DNA of 64,000 nucleotides, taken from contig NZ_AUCM01000007.1 of the NCBI RefSeq assembly GCF_000429765.1, positions 62,001-126,000 on the forward strand, written 5' to 3'. A program made the position numbers and the translations under genes. Origin of the DNA: Gemmobacter nectariphilus DSM 15620. Its GTDB lineage: Bacteria; Pseudomonadota; Alphaproteobacteria; Rhodobacterales; Rhodobacteraceae. Positions 34,449 through 42,724 of the stretch are shown here, in pieces. Numbering within the stretch: position 1 is the stretch's first letter; each line of letters begins with the position of its first letter. Below the pieces are notes generated by a model. The model was not told where the DNA came from. It saw only the letters and a program-made list of their open reading frames with translations, and made no database searches.

Positions 34449-34730
34449 TTATTTCAATGCGGCCAGTTCTTGCCCGAGGGCGCTGAGCCGGTGTTCCAGA
34501 TCCTGAATCTTCACTTCGCAGGACTCGGCTGCGAACTTCGCGGCAATTTCGCTGCGTTCGGCCGCGATCAACTGCGGCTCTGGCCCGTCCTCGGCCATCT
34601 GGCGGGCAAAACCGGCCGCCGCGACCCGCTGCAACAGGCGGTGATATTCGCCGGTCAGGACACAAAGATCGGCGGTCAGACGAAACTGATCTGCCAGAAC
34701 CTCTTGCGCGCCGCGCATGTCTTTTGTCAT
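34449..34730 (-). CDS. Hypothetical helical protein upstream of the beta-propeller gene
   Basis: 93 residues, almost entirely helical and rich in Ala, Glu and Leu. The C-terminal half (IAAKFAAESCEVKIQDLEHRLSALGQELAALK) has heptad spacing of a coiled coil. No family recognised. It lies 9 bp upstream of the beta-propeller gene in the same direction. Its start is only 32 bp from the divergent gene at 34763. Confidence 0.65.
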   Translation of the reverse strand: MTKDMRGAQEVLADQFRLTADLCVLTGEYHRLLQRVAAAGFARQMAEDGPEPQLIAAERSEIAAKFAAESCEVKIQDLEHRLSALGQELAALK

Positions 34731-34762
34731 CTTGCCCCCCGTTGGCCGCCGTGGAGCGACAG

Positions 34763-35020
34763 ATGACGCCGCCCGATCCTGAAACGCGTTTCCTTGCCGC
34801 CCTTGCGCAGGCCGCCGCAGGTGAGCTGGGCGCAGACCATCCGCTTGCCCGTGCCGCGACCGATGACCGCGATGCCCGGCTGGCGCAGGAGCGGCTTGCG
34901 GCCCTGCCCGAGGCCGTGCGCGAGCGCGTGCTGACCGTTGCGCATCGTCTGATGCGCGAGGATCTGGCGGCTATCTGGTCTTTCCTGCCCGGCGCCGCGC
35001 AGTCCGGCGGAATGCATTGA
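34763..35020 (+). CDS. Small hypothetical protein of the unknown cassette
   Basis: 85 residues from the ATG at 34763, preceded by GGAG at a good distance; the longer frame from 34724 would overlap the divergent gene. Helical, with AVRERVLTVAHRLMREDLAAIWSFLPG near the end. No family recognised. It is wedged between two leftward genes (32 bp from one start, 5 bp from the end of the other), an unusually tight alternation of strands. Confidence 0.6.
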   Translation: MTPPDPETRFLAALAQAAAGELGADHPLARAATDDRDARLAQERLAALPEAVRERVLTVAHRLMREDLAAIWSFLPGAAQSGGMH

Positions 35021-35025
35021 TACGC

Positions 35026-35475
35026 TCATGACCGGGCCTCGCGCAGCGCGGCCTCGTCGGCGTTCAGCCCGGCGACCACGCGCGCGATCCCTTGGCTGAA
35101 GCGCCGTTCTGCCATGTCGATCTGGCTCGCCAGCGCATCCCAGATATCGACGCGCATCAGGGTTTCGACATCGCCGGTCAGGATCTCGATTTCGCCCAGC
35201 CGGAAGCTGCGGGCCAGCGAGACGCCGGTCACCACAAAGTCGCGCAGTTCGACCGCGTGGCTGTCGATGAAGAACGGCAGCAGCGGGTGGCTTTCGGGCG
35301 TGACCCCGGCCGCGGACAGCCGGGCCTCCAGAAAGCGGCGGAAATGGGTGTGCAGGATTTCCTGGCTCTGGCCGATGAACTGCATGGTGAACACCAGATC
35401 CTGCGGCGCCCGGGCCACCATCGCCTCGGCGGTGCGGCGGGCGGGATTCTGGTCTACGGGAAGCGGATCAGACAT
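35026..35475 (-). CDS. Hypothetical protein adjacent to the monooxygenase control region
   Basis: 149 residues from MSDPLPVDQNPARRTAEAMVARAPQDLVF. The open frame extends to 35862, but the upstream part has no protein-like composition and crosses the regulatory array. Mostly helical (MQFIGQSQEILHTHFRRFLEARLSAAGV) with no recognised domain, signal peptide or membrane segment. It is divergent from the prm operon across a 729-bp gap that holds the GTTAC array, so it may share the same regulator. Confidence 0.7.
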   Translation of the reverse strand: MSDPLPVDQNPARRTAEAMVARAPQDLVFTMQFIGQSQEILHTHFRRFLEARLSAAGVTPESHPLLPFFIDSHAVELRDFVVTGVSLARSFRLGEIEILTGDVETLMRVDIWDALASQIDMAERRFSQGIARVVAGLNADEAALREARS

Positions 35476-35605
35476 TGTGACGGCTTTCTGCAACCGGGCC
35501 GGACCAGGCCGGCGATTGTGCCGATCATAGCAGGAACAGGGCGGCCCAAGAAGCAGGACCGTCTTATTAAGATGATGATTACAAAAGGTAAAATGAGGGT
35601 CAGGC

Positions 35606-35797
35606 GTTACGGATGTAACATTTTGTGCCGGTCGGCAGTTACAGTTTCCGTGGCGCGTTACATGCTGCGGCGCCGCACCAGTTTTCTGCCTTACAGCAAG
35701 ACCCGTACCGCTGCGAATCACACCCGAACCGGGGTCAAAGGGCCGAGGCGTTACAGTTTTGCGTAATGTAACGGCGAGAGGCCGTAACAAGTGTAAC
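35606..35797. promoter_or_regulatory. Array of GTTAC/GTAAC half-sites, putative enhancer (UAS)
   Basis: Eight half-sites: GTTAC at 35606, 35638, 35657 and 35750; GTAAC at 35615, 35768, 35784 and 35793. The pair at 35606-35619 is a perfect dyad with a 4-bp spacer (GTTAC-GGAT-GTAAC); the last two are direct repeats 9 bp apart. The array lies about 145-340 bp upstream of the -24 element, the normal distance for enhancer sites of sigma-54 activators. The likely binder is the activator encoded at 46109-48127. Confidence 0.65.
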
Positions 35798-35942
35798 GGA
35801 ATGCAACGCCCCCACCCCAAGAGCACATCTGGCCGCCCGCGGGCAGCCAGCAAAATGTGCAAGAAATAAAACCAAATACTTTCAGAGCATTAACAGAAAG
35901 GCTCCAGGGAACCTCGGGGAAACCGCGTCCAAAACCCCGATC

Positions 35943-35958
35943 TGGTACAGCCTCTGCA
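35943..35958 (+). promoter_or_regulatory. Sigma-54 (-24/-12) promoter of the prm operon
   Basis: TGGTACAGCCTCTGCA, aligned with the consensus TGGCACRNNNNTTGCW. The invariant GG and GC are present with exactly 10 bases between. It deviates at one base in each half. Transcription would start near 35969-35970, 235 bases upstream of prmA. Confidence 0.75.
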
Positions 35959-36204
35959 TGTATCCCAGACACAAGAAGGCGGCTCCCCGTGCAGGGCGCC
36001 CCACAAGAACGAAGGAATGGGAGGAGAAGCGCGGCCACCGGAGACGACCAGCACGCTGATGCAGTCGCTTGCGGTTTCCTGGCCCCGTTACCCGCAACCT
36101 TTGCCGTGACCTGACCCGGCCCACCGGCCGGACAAGCCTGGGCGGAGCCTCCGCCCACCGGCCCGGAAATCTGTCCGTGCCGTCAACATCAGGAGACTCA
36201 TGGC

Positions 36205-37872
36205 ATGACTCAACTGACGCTCAACAAGATCACCGCACAGCGCGGGATCTCGGTCGGCGAAGCGACAAAGAAGATCTCGGATCTTGGCTGGAACCCCAGC
36301 TATGTCCAGGAAGCCGCGACCTTCCCGACCGACTACAAGATCAACAAGGCCCCGCGCGACCCGATGAAGCAGGTGCTGCGGTCCTACTTCCCAATGCAGG
36401 AAGAAAAGGACAACCGGGTTTACGGCGCACTGGACGCCGCGCTGCGCGGCGACATGTTCCGCAACGTGCAGCCGCGCTGGGTGGAATGGATGAAGCTGTT
36501 CCTGGCGATCATCCCGTTCCCGGAAATCTCGGCCGCGCGCTCGATGGCCATGGTGGCGCGCATCGCCCCCGGCGAAGACCTGCGCACCGGCTTTACCATG
36601 CAGATGGTCGACGAGTTCCGCCACTCCACCATTCAGATGAACCTGAAGAAGTGGTATATGGAGAACTACATCGACCCGGCGGGCTTCGACATCACCGAAG
36701 AGGCTTTCGGCAAGTGCTATGCCACCACCATCGGCCGTCAGTTCGGCGAAGGCTTCATCACCGGCGACGTGATGACTTCGGCCTGCATGTATCTGACGGT
36801 TGTCGCCGAAACCGCCTTCACCAACACGCTGTTCGTGGCCATGCCGTCGGAAGCCGCCCGCAACGGCGACTACGCGCTGCCCACCGTGTTCCTGTCGGTG
36901 CAGTCGGACGAAAGCCGCCATATCGGCAACGGCCACTCGCTGCTGATGGCGGCGCTGAAAGAGCCGGAAAACCACCTGCTTCTGGAACGCGACCTGCGCT
37001 ATGCGTTCTGGCAGAACCACGCCATCGTTGACGCCGCCATCGGCACGCTGATCGAATACGGCACCACCAACCGCGACAAGGAAAAGGAATCCTACGCGGA
37101 AATGTGGCACCGCTGGATCTTCGAGGACTACTACCGCACCTACATGCTGCCGCTCGAGAAGTACGGCATCAAGGTGCACCATGACGATGTTCAGGAAGCC
37201 TGGAACCGCATCACCAAGAAGAACTATGTCCACAAGGTCGCGCAGTTCTTCGCAGTCGGCTGGCCGGTGAACTTCTGGCGGATCGAAGCCCAGACCGACA
37301 AGGACTTCGAATGGTTCGAGAACAAGTATCCGGGCTGGTATGCCGAATTCGGCGAATTCTGGAAATGGTATGCCAAGCTGTCGAAGCCGGGCCAGAAGGT
37401 CATCACCTTCAACGAGGAAACCGGCTACGTCTATCCGCATCGTTGCTGGTCGTGTCTGGTGCCCTGCCTCATCCGCGAGGACATGGTGGTCGATGAAATC
37501 GACGGCCAGATCCACACCTTTGCGCATGAGCTGGACCGCTGGACCGCCGTCGAGGCCTTCTCGAGCGAATATCAGGGCCGGCCGACCCCGGCCATGGGCA
37601 AGTTCTCGGGCAAGCGCGAGTGGGAAACCGTCTATCACGGCTGGGATCTCGCCGATGCGATCAAGGATCTGAACTTCGTGCGCGACGACGGCAAGACCCT
37701 GGTGCCGCAGCCGCATCTGCGGTTCGACAACAAGGACATGTGGACGCTTGATGACGTGCGCGGCCACACCCTGCTGTCTCCGCTGACGCTGCTGCGTCAA
37801 ATGACCCCCGAGGCGCGTGCCAAGCACATCGCCGAATACAAGGCGGGCTTCACCATCAATCCCTGCAACTGA
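36205..37872 (+). CDS. prmA: Soluble di-iron monooxygenase hydroxylase, large subunit (propane/acetone type)
   Basis: 555-residue alpha subunit of a soluble di-iron monooxygenase of the propane 2-monooxygenase (PrmA) / MimA group. The di-iron ligands are all visible: E107 ([10 protein letters not shown]), E137-x-x-H140 (VDEFRHS), E202 (AETAFTN) and E236-x-x-H239 (SDESRHIG). With the reductase, small subunit and coupling protein it inserts one O atom into small alkanes, ketones or phenols in the cytoplasm; which one cannot be read from sequence. The ribosome site AGGAG precedes two ATGs: the first (36200) gives only ATG-GCA-TGA and overlaps the true start at 36205. It is the first gene of the operon, followed by a strong hairpin. 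Confidence 0.93.
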   Translation: MTQLTLNKITAQRGISVGEATKKISDLGWNPSYVQEAATFPTDYKINKAPRDPMKQVLRSYFPMQEEKDNRVYGALDAALRGDMFRNVQPRWVEWMKLFLAIIPFPEISAARSMAMVARIAPGEDLRTGFTMQMVDEFRHSTIQMNLKKWYMENYIDPAGFDITEEAFGKCYATTIGRQFGEGFITGDVMTSACMYLTVVAETAFTNTLFVAMPSEAARNGDYALPTVFLSVQSDESRHIGNGHSLLMAALKEPENHLLLERDLRYAFWQNHAIVDAAIGTLIEYGTTNRDKEKESYAEMWHRWIFEDYYRTYMLPLEKYGIKVHHDDVQEAWNRITKKNYVHKVAQFFAVGWPVNFWRIEAQTDKDFEWFENKYPGWYAEFGEFWKWYAKLSKPGQKVITFNEETGYVYPHRCWSCLVPCLIREDMVVDEIDGQIHTFAHELDRWTAVEAFSSEYQGRPTPAMGKFSGKREWETVYHGWDLADAIKDLNFVRDDGKTLVPQPHLRFDNKDMWTLDDVRGHTLLSPLTLLRQMTPEARAKHIAEYKAGFTINPCN

Positions 37873-37880
37873 GCGGGCAG

Positions 37881-37906
37881 GGCGGGGGCCATCGCAGGCC
37901 CCCGCC
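37881..37906 (+). terminator. Strong hairpin between prmA and prmB
   Basis: GGCGGGGGCC paired perfectly with GGCCCCCGCC around a 6-nt loop, 9 bp after the prmA stop. There is no T-tract. It probably acts as an attenuator or 3' stabiliser, giving excess hydroxylase over reductase. Confidence 0.65.
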
Positions 37907-37970
37907 AGTGACCGGAACTGACCAGGCGGCCCGGCGGGCTGCCCGACTGACGGCGGGGAGGCCGGACAGA

Positions 37971-39029
37971 ATGGGAGATGTTTACACCGTAAGGCTCGAG
38001 CCGGTGGGCGTGGAATTCGAGGTGGAAGAGGATGAAACCGTCCTTGACGCCGCATTCCGCCAGGGCATCGCGCTGCCGCATGGCTGCAAGGAGGGGCAGT
38101 GTTCCGCCTGCAAATGCGTGCTTCTCGACGGCGAGGTCGAGATGCTGAAATATTCGACCTTTGCCCTGAACGATGCAGACCGCGATGGCGGCCAGATCCT
38201 GATGTGCCGGGCAAAGGCCTTTGACAATCTGACGATCGACCTTCTGAACTATGACGAGGAGGTCCTGTCGAAATCCATTCCGGTCAAGACCTTCGAAGGC
38301 AGGATCACGGATTTCCGGAAGCTCACGCATGACATCCGCGGCGTTGAGATCGAGCTGAATGCGCCGCTCAAGTTCTGGGCGGGTCAGTATGTCGACATCA
38401 CAGTCACCACGGAAGAAGGGGAGACGATCACGCGTTCGTTCTCCATGGCAAATCCGCCGAGCGAAACCCAAAGGCTCTCCTTCATCATCAAAAAATACCC
38501 CGAAGGAAAGTTCTCCAACCAGCTCGACAACGGAGGAATCCGGGCCGGAGCGGAAGTGACGGTGGTCGGCCCCTACGGCATGTGTTTCCGCCGCGAGAAC
38601 CGCGAGGGGCCGGTGGTGCTGGTGGGTGCCGGGTCGGGCATGTCGCCGGTCTGGTCGATCCTGCACGACCATATCGAAAGCGGCGAGGACCGGCCGGTCT
38701 ATTTCTTCTACGGCGCACGGACCGAGGATGACCTGTTCCACCTCGACCGGCTGGCTGCCATCACCGCCGAACATCCCTCGGTGACCTTCATCCCCGTCCT
38801 GTCGCATGCCCCCGAGGGCAGCGGCTGGACCGGCGAGCGCGGCTTCGTTCACGAGGCGGTGGACCGCAGGTTGAAGGCGCTGGGGCTGGAAGGGCAGGGC
38901 GATGTCTATGCCTGTGGCCCGCCGCCGATGATCGACGCGCTGACGCCCACGCTCTTCATGCTCGATTTCGAAAGCGAGCGGATTTTCTACGACAAGTTCA
39001 CCACGACGTCCGGTTCGTCGGGCCATTAA
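37971..39029 (+). CDS. prmB: Monooxygenase NADH reductase (2Fe-2S/FAD)
   Basis: 352-residue electron-transfer component. The plant-type 2Fe-2S domain has cysteines C39, C44, C47 (HGCKEGQCSACKC) and C79. An FAD domain with RSFSMAN follows, then an NAD domain with GAGSGMSP and YACGPPPMID. It passes electrons from NADH to the di-iron hydroxylase. The start at 37971 (MGDVYTVRLEP) was chosen over the longer frame because it fits the ferredoxin domain start and follows GGGGAGG. It lies 98 bp after prmA, beyond the intercistronic hairpin. Confidence 0.94.
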   Translation: MGDVYTVRLEPVGVEFEVEEDETVLDAAFRQGIALPHGCKEGQCSACKCVLLDGEVEMLKYSTFALNDADRDGGQILMCRAKAFDNLTIDLLNYDEEVLSKSIPVKTFEGRITDFRKLTHDIRGVEIELNAPLKFWAGQYVDITVTTEEGETITRSFSMANPPSETQRLSFIIKKYPEGKFSNQLDNGGIRAGAEVTVVGPYGMCFRRENREGPVVLVGAGSGMSPVWSILHDHIESGEDRPVYFFYGARTEDDLFHLDRLAAITAEHPSVTFIPVLSHAPEGSGWTGERGFVHEAVDRRLKALGLEGQGDVYACGPPPMIDALTPTLFMLDFESERIFYDKFTTTSGSSGH

Positions 39030-39079
39030 GGCGGCCCGACCGCTCGTCCACGTGAAAGTACCATCAAGGGAGAGAGACC

Positions 39080-40138
39080 ATGACAGCAACCTCCAGCTCT
39101 GTCGGTTCCGGGGCGGCAGGCGCCGCGATTTTTGCCGGATCGACCAGTCGCAAATACAATTACTTCGAGCCGCGCGGCAAACGCGCGACCCATTACGAGG
39201 ATGTCACCTGTGACGTGCAGCCCGATCCCGAACGCTATCTGATCCAGGACTGGATCATCAGCTTCGGCAACGGCAAGGGCGCCTATACCAAGGACAACAC
39301 CAAGGCGCTGTCCTCGAACTGGCACGCCTTCCGCGCGCCCGACCAGGAATGGGAACGCACCCATTACCAGCGCCAGTCCAAGATCGAGACCATGGTGCAG
39401 GCGGTCATCGGCAATGCCCGCAAGGCCGGCGCGCACATGGCCTTTGACAAGGTGTGGCAGCGCATCCTGCAAGTGCATCTGGGCGCATGGAAACATGCCG
39501 AATTCGGCCTTGGCACCTCGCTCATGCAGGCGCAGCGCTATGGCTATACCCAGATGATCAACAACGCCACGCTGACCAATTCTTCCTACAAGATGCGGCT
39601 GGCGCAGGACATCACGCTGTATCTGGCCGAGATCGGCATGGATATCGAAGGCTGGAGCGACGAGCTGGGCAAGCAGGCCTGGCTTGAAGATCCGATCTGG
39701 CAGCCCACCCGCCTTGCGATCGAGACGATCATGGGGTCGGAAGACTATCTGGAGCAGTATTTCGCGATCAACCTGATCTTCGAACCGCTGGTGGGCGAGC
39801 TGTTCCGTTCGGGCTTCCTCATGCAGGCGGCGGCGGCGAACAACGACTTCATCACACCTCCGGTGATCTCGGCGGCCGAAGCGGATTACGAACGCAATCT
39901 CGCCAATACCATCGACCTGATCTACCTGCTGGCCAATGACGAAAAGCACGGCGCCCACAACCGTGCCCTGTTCAACGGCTGGGTGAGGAAGCACGCCGCT
40001 CTGGCCGACAAGGCCGCCGCCGCGCTGCAACCCATCTGGTCGCAACCCCATTCCAAGCCTGTGTCCTTCGCCGATGCCCTGGCCGTCTCGCACGAGCGGC
40101 TGGCGCAGATTCTTGGCGAAGTCGGTCTGAGCCACTGA
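39080..40138 (+). CDS. prmC: Monooxygenase hydroxylase, small (beta) subunit
   Basis: 352-residue beta subunit of the hydroxylase, a four-helix-bundle protein related to the alpha subunit but without iron ligands. Family traits include the N-terminal SRKYNYFEPRGKRATHYEDVTCDVQPDPERYL and the helix VWQRILQVHLGAWKHAEFGLGTSLMQAQRYG. It forms the alpha2-beta2 core with PrmA. The start is preceded by GGGAGAGAG. It is followed after 12 bp by the coupling protein gene. Confidence 0.93.
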   Translation: MTATSSSVGSGAAGAAIFAGSTSRKYNYFEPRGKRATHYEDVTCDVQPDPERYLIQDWIISFGNGKGAYTKDNTKALSSNWHAFRAPDQEWERTHYQRQSKIETMVQAVIGNARKAGAHMAFDKVWQRILQVHLGAWKHAEFGLGTSLMQAQRYGYTQMINNATLTNSSYKMRLAQDITLYLAEIGMDIEGWSDELGKQAWLEDPIWQPTRLAIETIMGSEDYLEQYFAINLIFEPLVGELFRSGFLMQAAAANNDFITPPVISAAEADYERNLANTIDLIYLLANDEKHGAHNRALFNGWVRKHAALADKAAAALQPIWSQPHSKPVSFADALAVSHERLAQILGEVGLSH

Positions 40139-40150
40139 GAGGAGCACCCA

Positions 40151-40522
40151 ATGTCCACCACCGCACGCGACAGCACGAAGAGCAACATCTTCAAGTCCAT
40201 GAAGGACATCGACCTCAGCAGCCGCGAAATCTCGCATGAATGCGGCGTTACCATGAACGACTCGGTCGAGGCCCGCGCCATCGCCGAATACATGGATCAG
40301 GACCCGAAGGTGACGGTCACCTACAACCCGGCGACCATCCGCATCGACGGCGAAGGCAAGCTGATCTTCAAGATGGATGACATCAGCGAATATCTGGGCC
40401 GGGAAATGACGGCCGAGATCTTCGAGGTGAATACCTCGACCCACTATGGCCGCATGGTGCGGATCGACGACAACACCGTCATCCTGTTCGGCAACATGGA
40501 CGAAGTGTTCGAGTTCATCTGA
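40151..40522 (+). CDS. prmD: Monooxygenase coupling/effector protein
   Basis: 123-residue MmoB/DmpM-family regulatory protein, without cofactor. It binds the hydroxylase and tunes oxygen activation and substrate access. Family segments are ECGVTMNDSVEARAIAEYMDQDPKVTVTYNPATIRIDGEGKLIFKMDDISEYLGREM. It is the fourth monooxygenase gene, in the prmABCD order of actinobacterial propane and acetone monooxygenases. It is followed immediately by a hairpin. Confidence 0.93.
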   Translation: MSTTARDSTKSNIFKSMKDIDLSSREISHECGVTMNDSVEARAIAEYMDQDPKVTVTYNPATIRIDGEGKLIFKMDDISEYLGREMTAEIFEVNTSTHYGRMVRIDDNTVILFGNMDEVFEFI

Positions 40523-40528
40523 GCGATG

Positions 40529-40557
40529 CGGAGAGAGCGCCTGCCGCGCTCTCTCCG
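40529..40557 (+). terminator. Hairpin between prmD and the alcohol dehydrogenase gene
   Basis: CGGAGAGAGCGC paired perfectly with GCGCTCTCTCCG, 5-nt loop, starting 6 bp after the prmD stop. It separates the four monooxygenase genes from the downstream accessory genes and could lower their expression. Confidence 0.6.
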
Positions 40558-40587
40558 TTCCTACCATTCGGATCAAGGAGGGCACGC

Positions 40588-41667
40588 ATGGCCCAGATGA
40601 TGAAGGCGGCAGTGTTCGTCGAGAAGGGGCGCATCGTCCTCGAGGACAAGAAGATCCCCGATGTCGGACCGAACGACGCATTGATGCGCGTGACGACGAC
40701 CACGATCTGCGGCACGGATATTCATATCCTGAAGGGCGAATACCCGGTCGAGAAGGGCCTGACCATCGGCCACGAGCCGGTCGGCGTGATCGAAAAGCTG
40801 GGCTCTGCCGTGAAGGGCTTCCGCGAAGGGCAGCGCGTCATCGCCGGGGCGATCACACCCTCGGGCTGGTCGAATGCCTGCCTGTGCGGGTTCTGTTCAC
40901 AGGACGGGGCGGGCACCCCCCATGGCTGGAAGGCCATGGGCGGCTGGAAATTCGGCAATACCATCGACGGCTGTCAGGCCGAATATGTGCTGGTGCCCGA
41001 TGCCATGGCCAATCTGGCGCCGATCCCGGACGATCTGTCCGACGAAGACGTGCTGATATGCCCCGACATCATGTCCACCGGCTTTGTCGGCGCCGAAAAT
41101 GGCGGCATCAAGATCGGCGACACCGTTGTGGTCTTTGCACAGGGCCCCATCGGCCTTTGTGCCACCGCCGGCGCCAGGCTGATGGGTGCCAGCCGCATCA
41201 TCGCGGTCGACACCGTGCCCGCGCGTCTGGAAATGGCCCGGCGCATGGGCGCGGACGAGGTGGTGGATTTCAAGGCGTCGAACAATGTCGTCGAGACCAT
41301 CCTTGAAATGACCAACGGGCGCGGCTGCGATGTCGCCATCGAGGCGCTTGGCCTTCAGGCGACCTTTGAATGGGCGCTGCGCTCGATCCGGCCGGGCGGC
41401 ACGCTGTCAAGCCTTGGGGTCTATTCCGGCGACCTGAAGATCCCGCTCGATGCCTATGCGGCCGGTCTGGGCGAAAAGACCATCCGTTCGGCGCTGTGTC
41501 CCGGCGGAAAAGAGCGGATGCGGCGGATGATGGAAGTCGTGCGCGCAAGGCGCGTCGATTTCAAGGCGCTGGTGACCCATCGCTACAGCCTCGACCAGAT
41601 CGAGGATGCCTACGAACTTTTCGCCAATCAGCGCGACGGCGTGCTGAAGGTCGCGATCACCACCTGA
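40588..41667 (+). CDS. Secondary alcohol dehydrogenase (zinc, NAD(P))
   Basis: 359-residue medium-chain dehydrogenase resembling the secondary-alcohol dehydrogenases (Thermoanaerobacter/Clostridium isopropanol dehydrogenase type). Catalytic zinc ligands are C41 (TICGTD) and H62-E63 (GHEPVG), with D160 in CPDIMSTGFVGAE, the fourth-ligand position typical of that subgroup. GWKFGNTIDG and KTIRSALCPGGKERMRRMMEVV are further subgroup motifs. In the propane pathway it would convert 2-propanol to acetone, consistent with its position right after prmABCD. Confidence 0.9.
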   Translation: MAQMMKAAVFVEKGRIVLEDKKIPDVGPNDALMRVTTTTICGTDIHILKGEYPVEKGLTIGHEPVGVIEKLGSAVKGFREGQRVIAGAITPSGWSNACLCGFCSQDGAGTPHGWKAMGGWKFGNTIDGCQAEYVLVPDAMANLAPIPDDLSDEDVLICPDIMSTGFVGAENGGIKIGDTVVVFAQGPIGLCATAGARLMGASRIIAVDTVPARLEMARRMGADEVVDFKASNNVVETILEMTNGRGCDVAIEALGLQATFEWALRSIRPGGTLSSLGVYSGDLKIPLDAYAAGLGEKTIRSALCPGGKERMRRMMEVVRARRVDFKALVTHRYSLDQIEDAYELFANQRDGVLKVAITT

Positions 41668-41697
41668 CACCACAACAGAGCATCCAGGGAGGAAATC

Positions 41698-42720
41698 ATG
41701 TACAAGACACCCGACGGACAGGACGTCTTCGTTCTCGACTGCCACACCCATTTCTGGGACGGCAGCCCGGCCAACCAGCGCAACGTGCATGGCAAGCAGT
41801 TCATCGACTGCTTCTATGCCTATCACACCGCGCTGTCGCCCAAGGAACAGCTTTGGGAGAAATCGAAGTTCGAGAAATATTCGGTCGATGACATCTATCG
41901 CGACCTGTTCGTGGATGGCCCCGATGACATGGCCATCATCCAGTCGACCTATCTGCGCGATTTCTACAAGGAAGGCTTTTCGTCCATCGAACGGTCGACC
42001 CAGATGGCGCAGGTGAACCCGGGGCGGTTCATCGTCAATGGCGCCTTCGACCCGCGCGATGGCGAAAAGGCGCTGGAATACATCCACTACATGAAAGAGA
42101 CCTTCGATATCAAAGGGGTCAAGATGTATACGGCCGAATGGAACGGCGATTCCAAGGGCTGGAAACTGACCGATCCCTCGGCCTACAGATGCTTTGAGCT
42201 GTGCGAGAAGCTGGGCATCAAGAACATCCATGTTCACAAGGGCCCGACCATCATCCCGCTGTCGAAGGACGCTTTCGACGTGCATGATGTTGATCACGCC
42301 GCCACCGATTTCCAGGGCCTGAACTGGATCATCGAACATTGCGGCCTGCCGCGTCTGGATGATTTCTGCTGGATCGCCACGCAGGAAACCAACGTCTACG
42401 GCGGTCTTGCCGTGGCGCTGCCCTTCATCCACTCGCGCCCACGCTACTTTGCCGAGGTGATTTCGGAACTGCTGTTCTGGCTTGGCCCCGACAAGATCCT
42501 GTTCGGGTCGGACTACGCGATCTGGACGCCGCAGTGGCTGGTTGACCGGCTGTGGAACTTCGAACTTCCAGAAGACATCGCCACCGAGCGTGGCGTGCAG
42601 CTGACGGACGAGATCAAGCGCAAGATCCTCGGGCTGAATGCCGCGCGGCTTTACGACATCGACGTCGCCGCCAAGATGCGCGAACTGGCCCAGTCCCCCG
42701 TTCGCATCGCGGCGGAGTAA
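41698..42720 (+). CDS. Amidohydrolase-superfamily protein of propane monooxygenase operons
   Basis: 340-residue metal-dependent TIM-barrel hydrolase. The metal-binding start is DCHTHFWDGS (H16 and H18). Further candidate ligands are H in NIHVHKGPT and IEHCGLPRLDD, and D in FGSDYAIW. Such genes accompany Prm/Mim operons in actinobacteria, but their reaction is not established to my knowledge. It may hydrolyse an intermediate or assist metallocentre or subunit maturation. It is 30 bp after the alcohol dehydrogenase gene and 4 bp before the DUF59 gene. Confidence 0.85.
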   Translation: MYKTPDGQDVFVLDCHTHFWDGSPANQRNVHGKQFIDCFYAYHTALSPKEQLWEKSKFEKYSVDDIYRDLFVDGPDDMAIIQSTYLRDFYKEGFSSIERSTQMAQVNPGRFIVNGAFDPRDGEKALEYIHYMKETFDIKGVKMYTAEWNGDSKGWKLTDPSAYRCFELCEKLGIKNIHVHKGPTIIPLSKDAFDVHDVDHAATDFQGLNWIIEHCGLPRLDDFCWIATQETNVYGGLAVALPFIHSRPRYFAEVISELLFWLGPDKILFGSDYAIWTPQWLVDRLWNFELPEDIATERGVQLTDEIKRKILGLNAARLYDIDVAAKMRELAQSPVRIAAE

Positions 42721-42724
42721 GCCG

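Larger units (their letters stand above)
35476..36204. other. Control region of the prm operon
   Basis: 729 bp with no supportable gene and clearly lower GC than the flanks in 35540-35640 and 35860-35920. It contains eight GTTAC/GTAAC half-sites at 35606-35797, a -24/-12 promoter at 35943-35958 and a leader of about 235 bases. ORFs drawn here on either strand have no protein-like composition. Confidence 0.75.

Noticed and set aside
35606-35797. GTTAC/GTAAC repeats as a CRISPR array or replication iterons
   Set aside because: The units are 5 bp with irregular spacing and both orientations, with no spacers of constant length and no adjacent rep gene. Enhancer sites for the sigma-54 activator fit better.
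35751-36158. Leftward 135-residue and rightward 85-residue ORFs inside the prm control region
   Set aside because: Both cross the enhancer array or the -24/-12 promoter and have no protein-like composition.
36088-38214. 708-residue leftward ORF antisense to prmA and prmB
   Set aside because: No domain, covers two well-supported rightward genes and their intercistronic hairpin.
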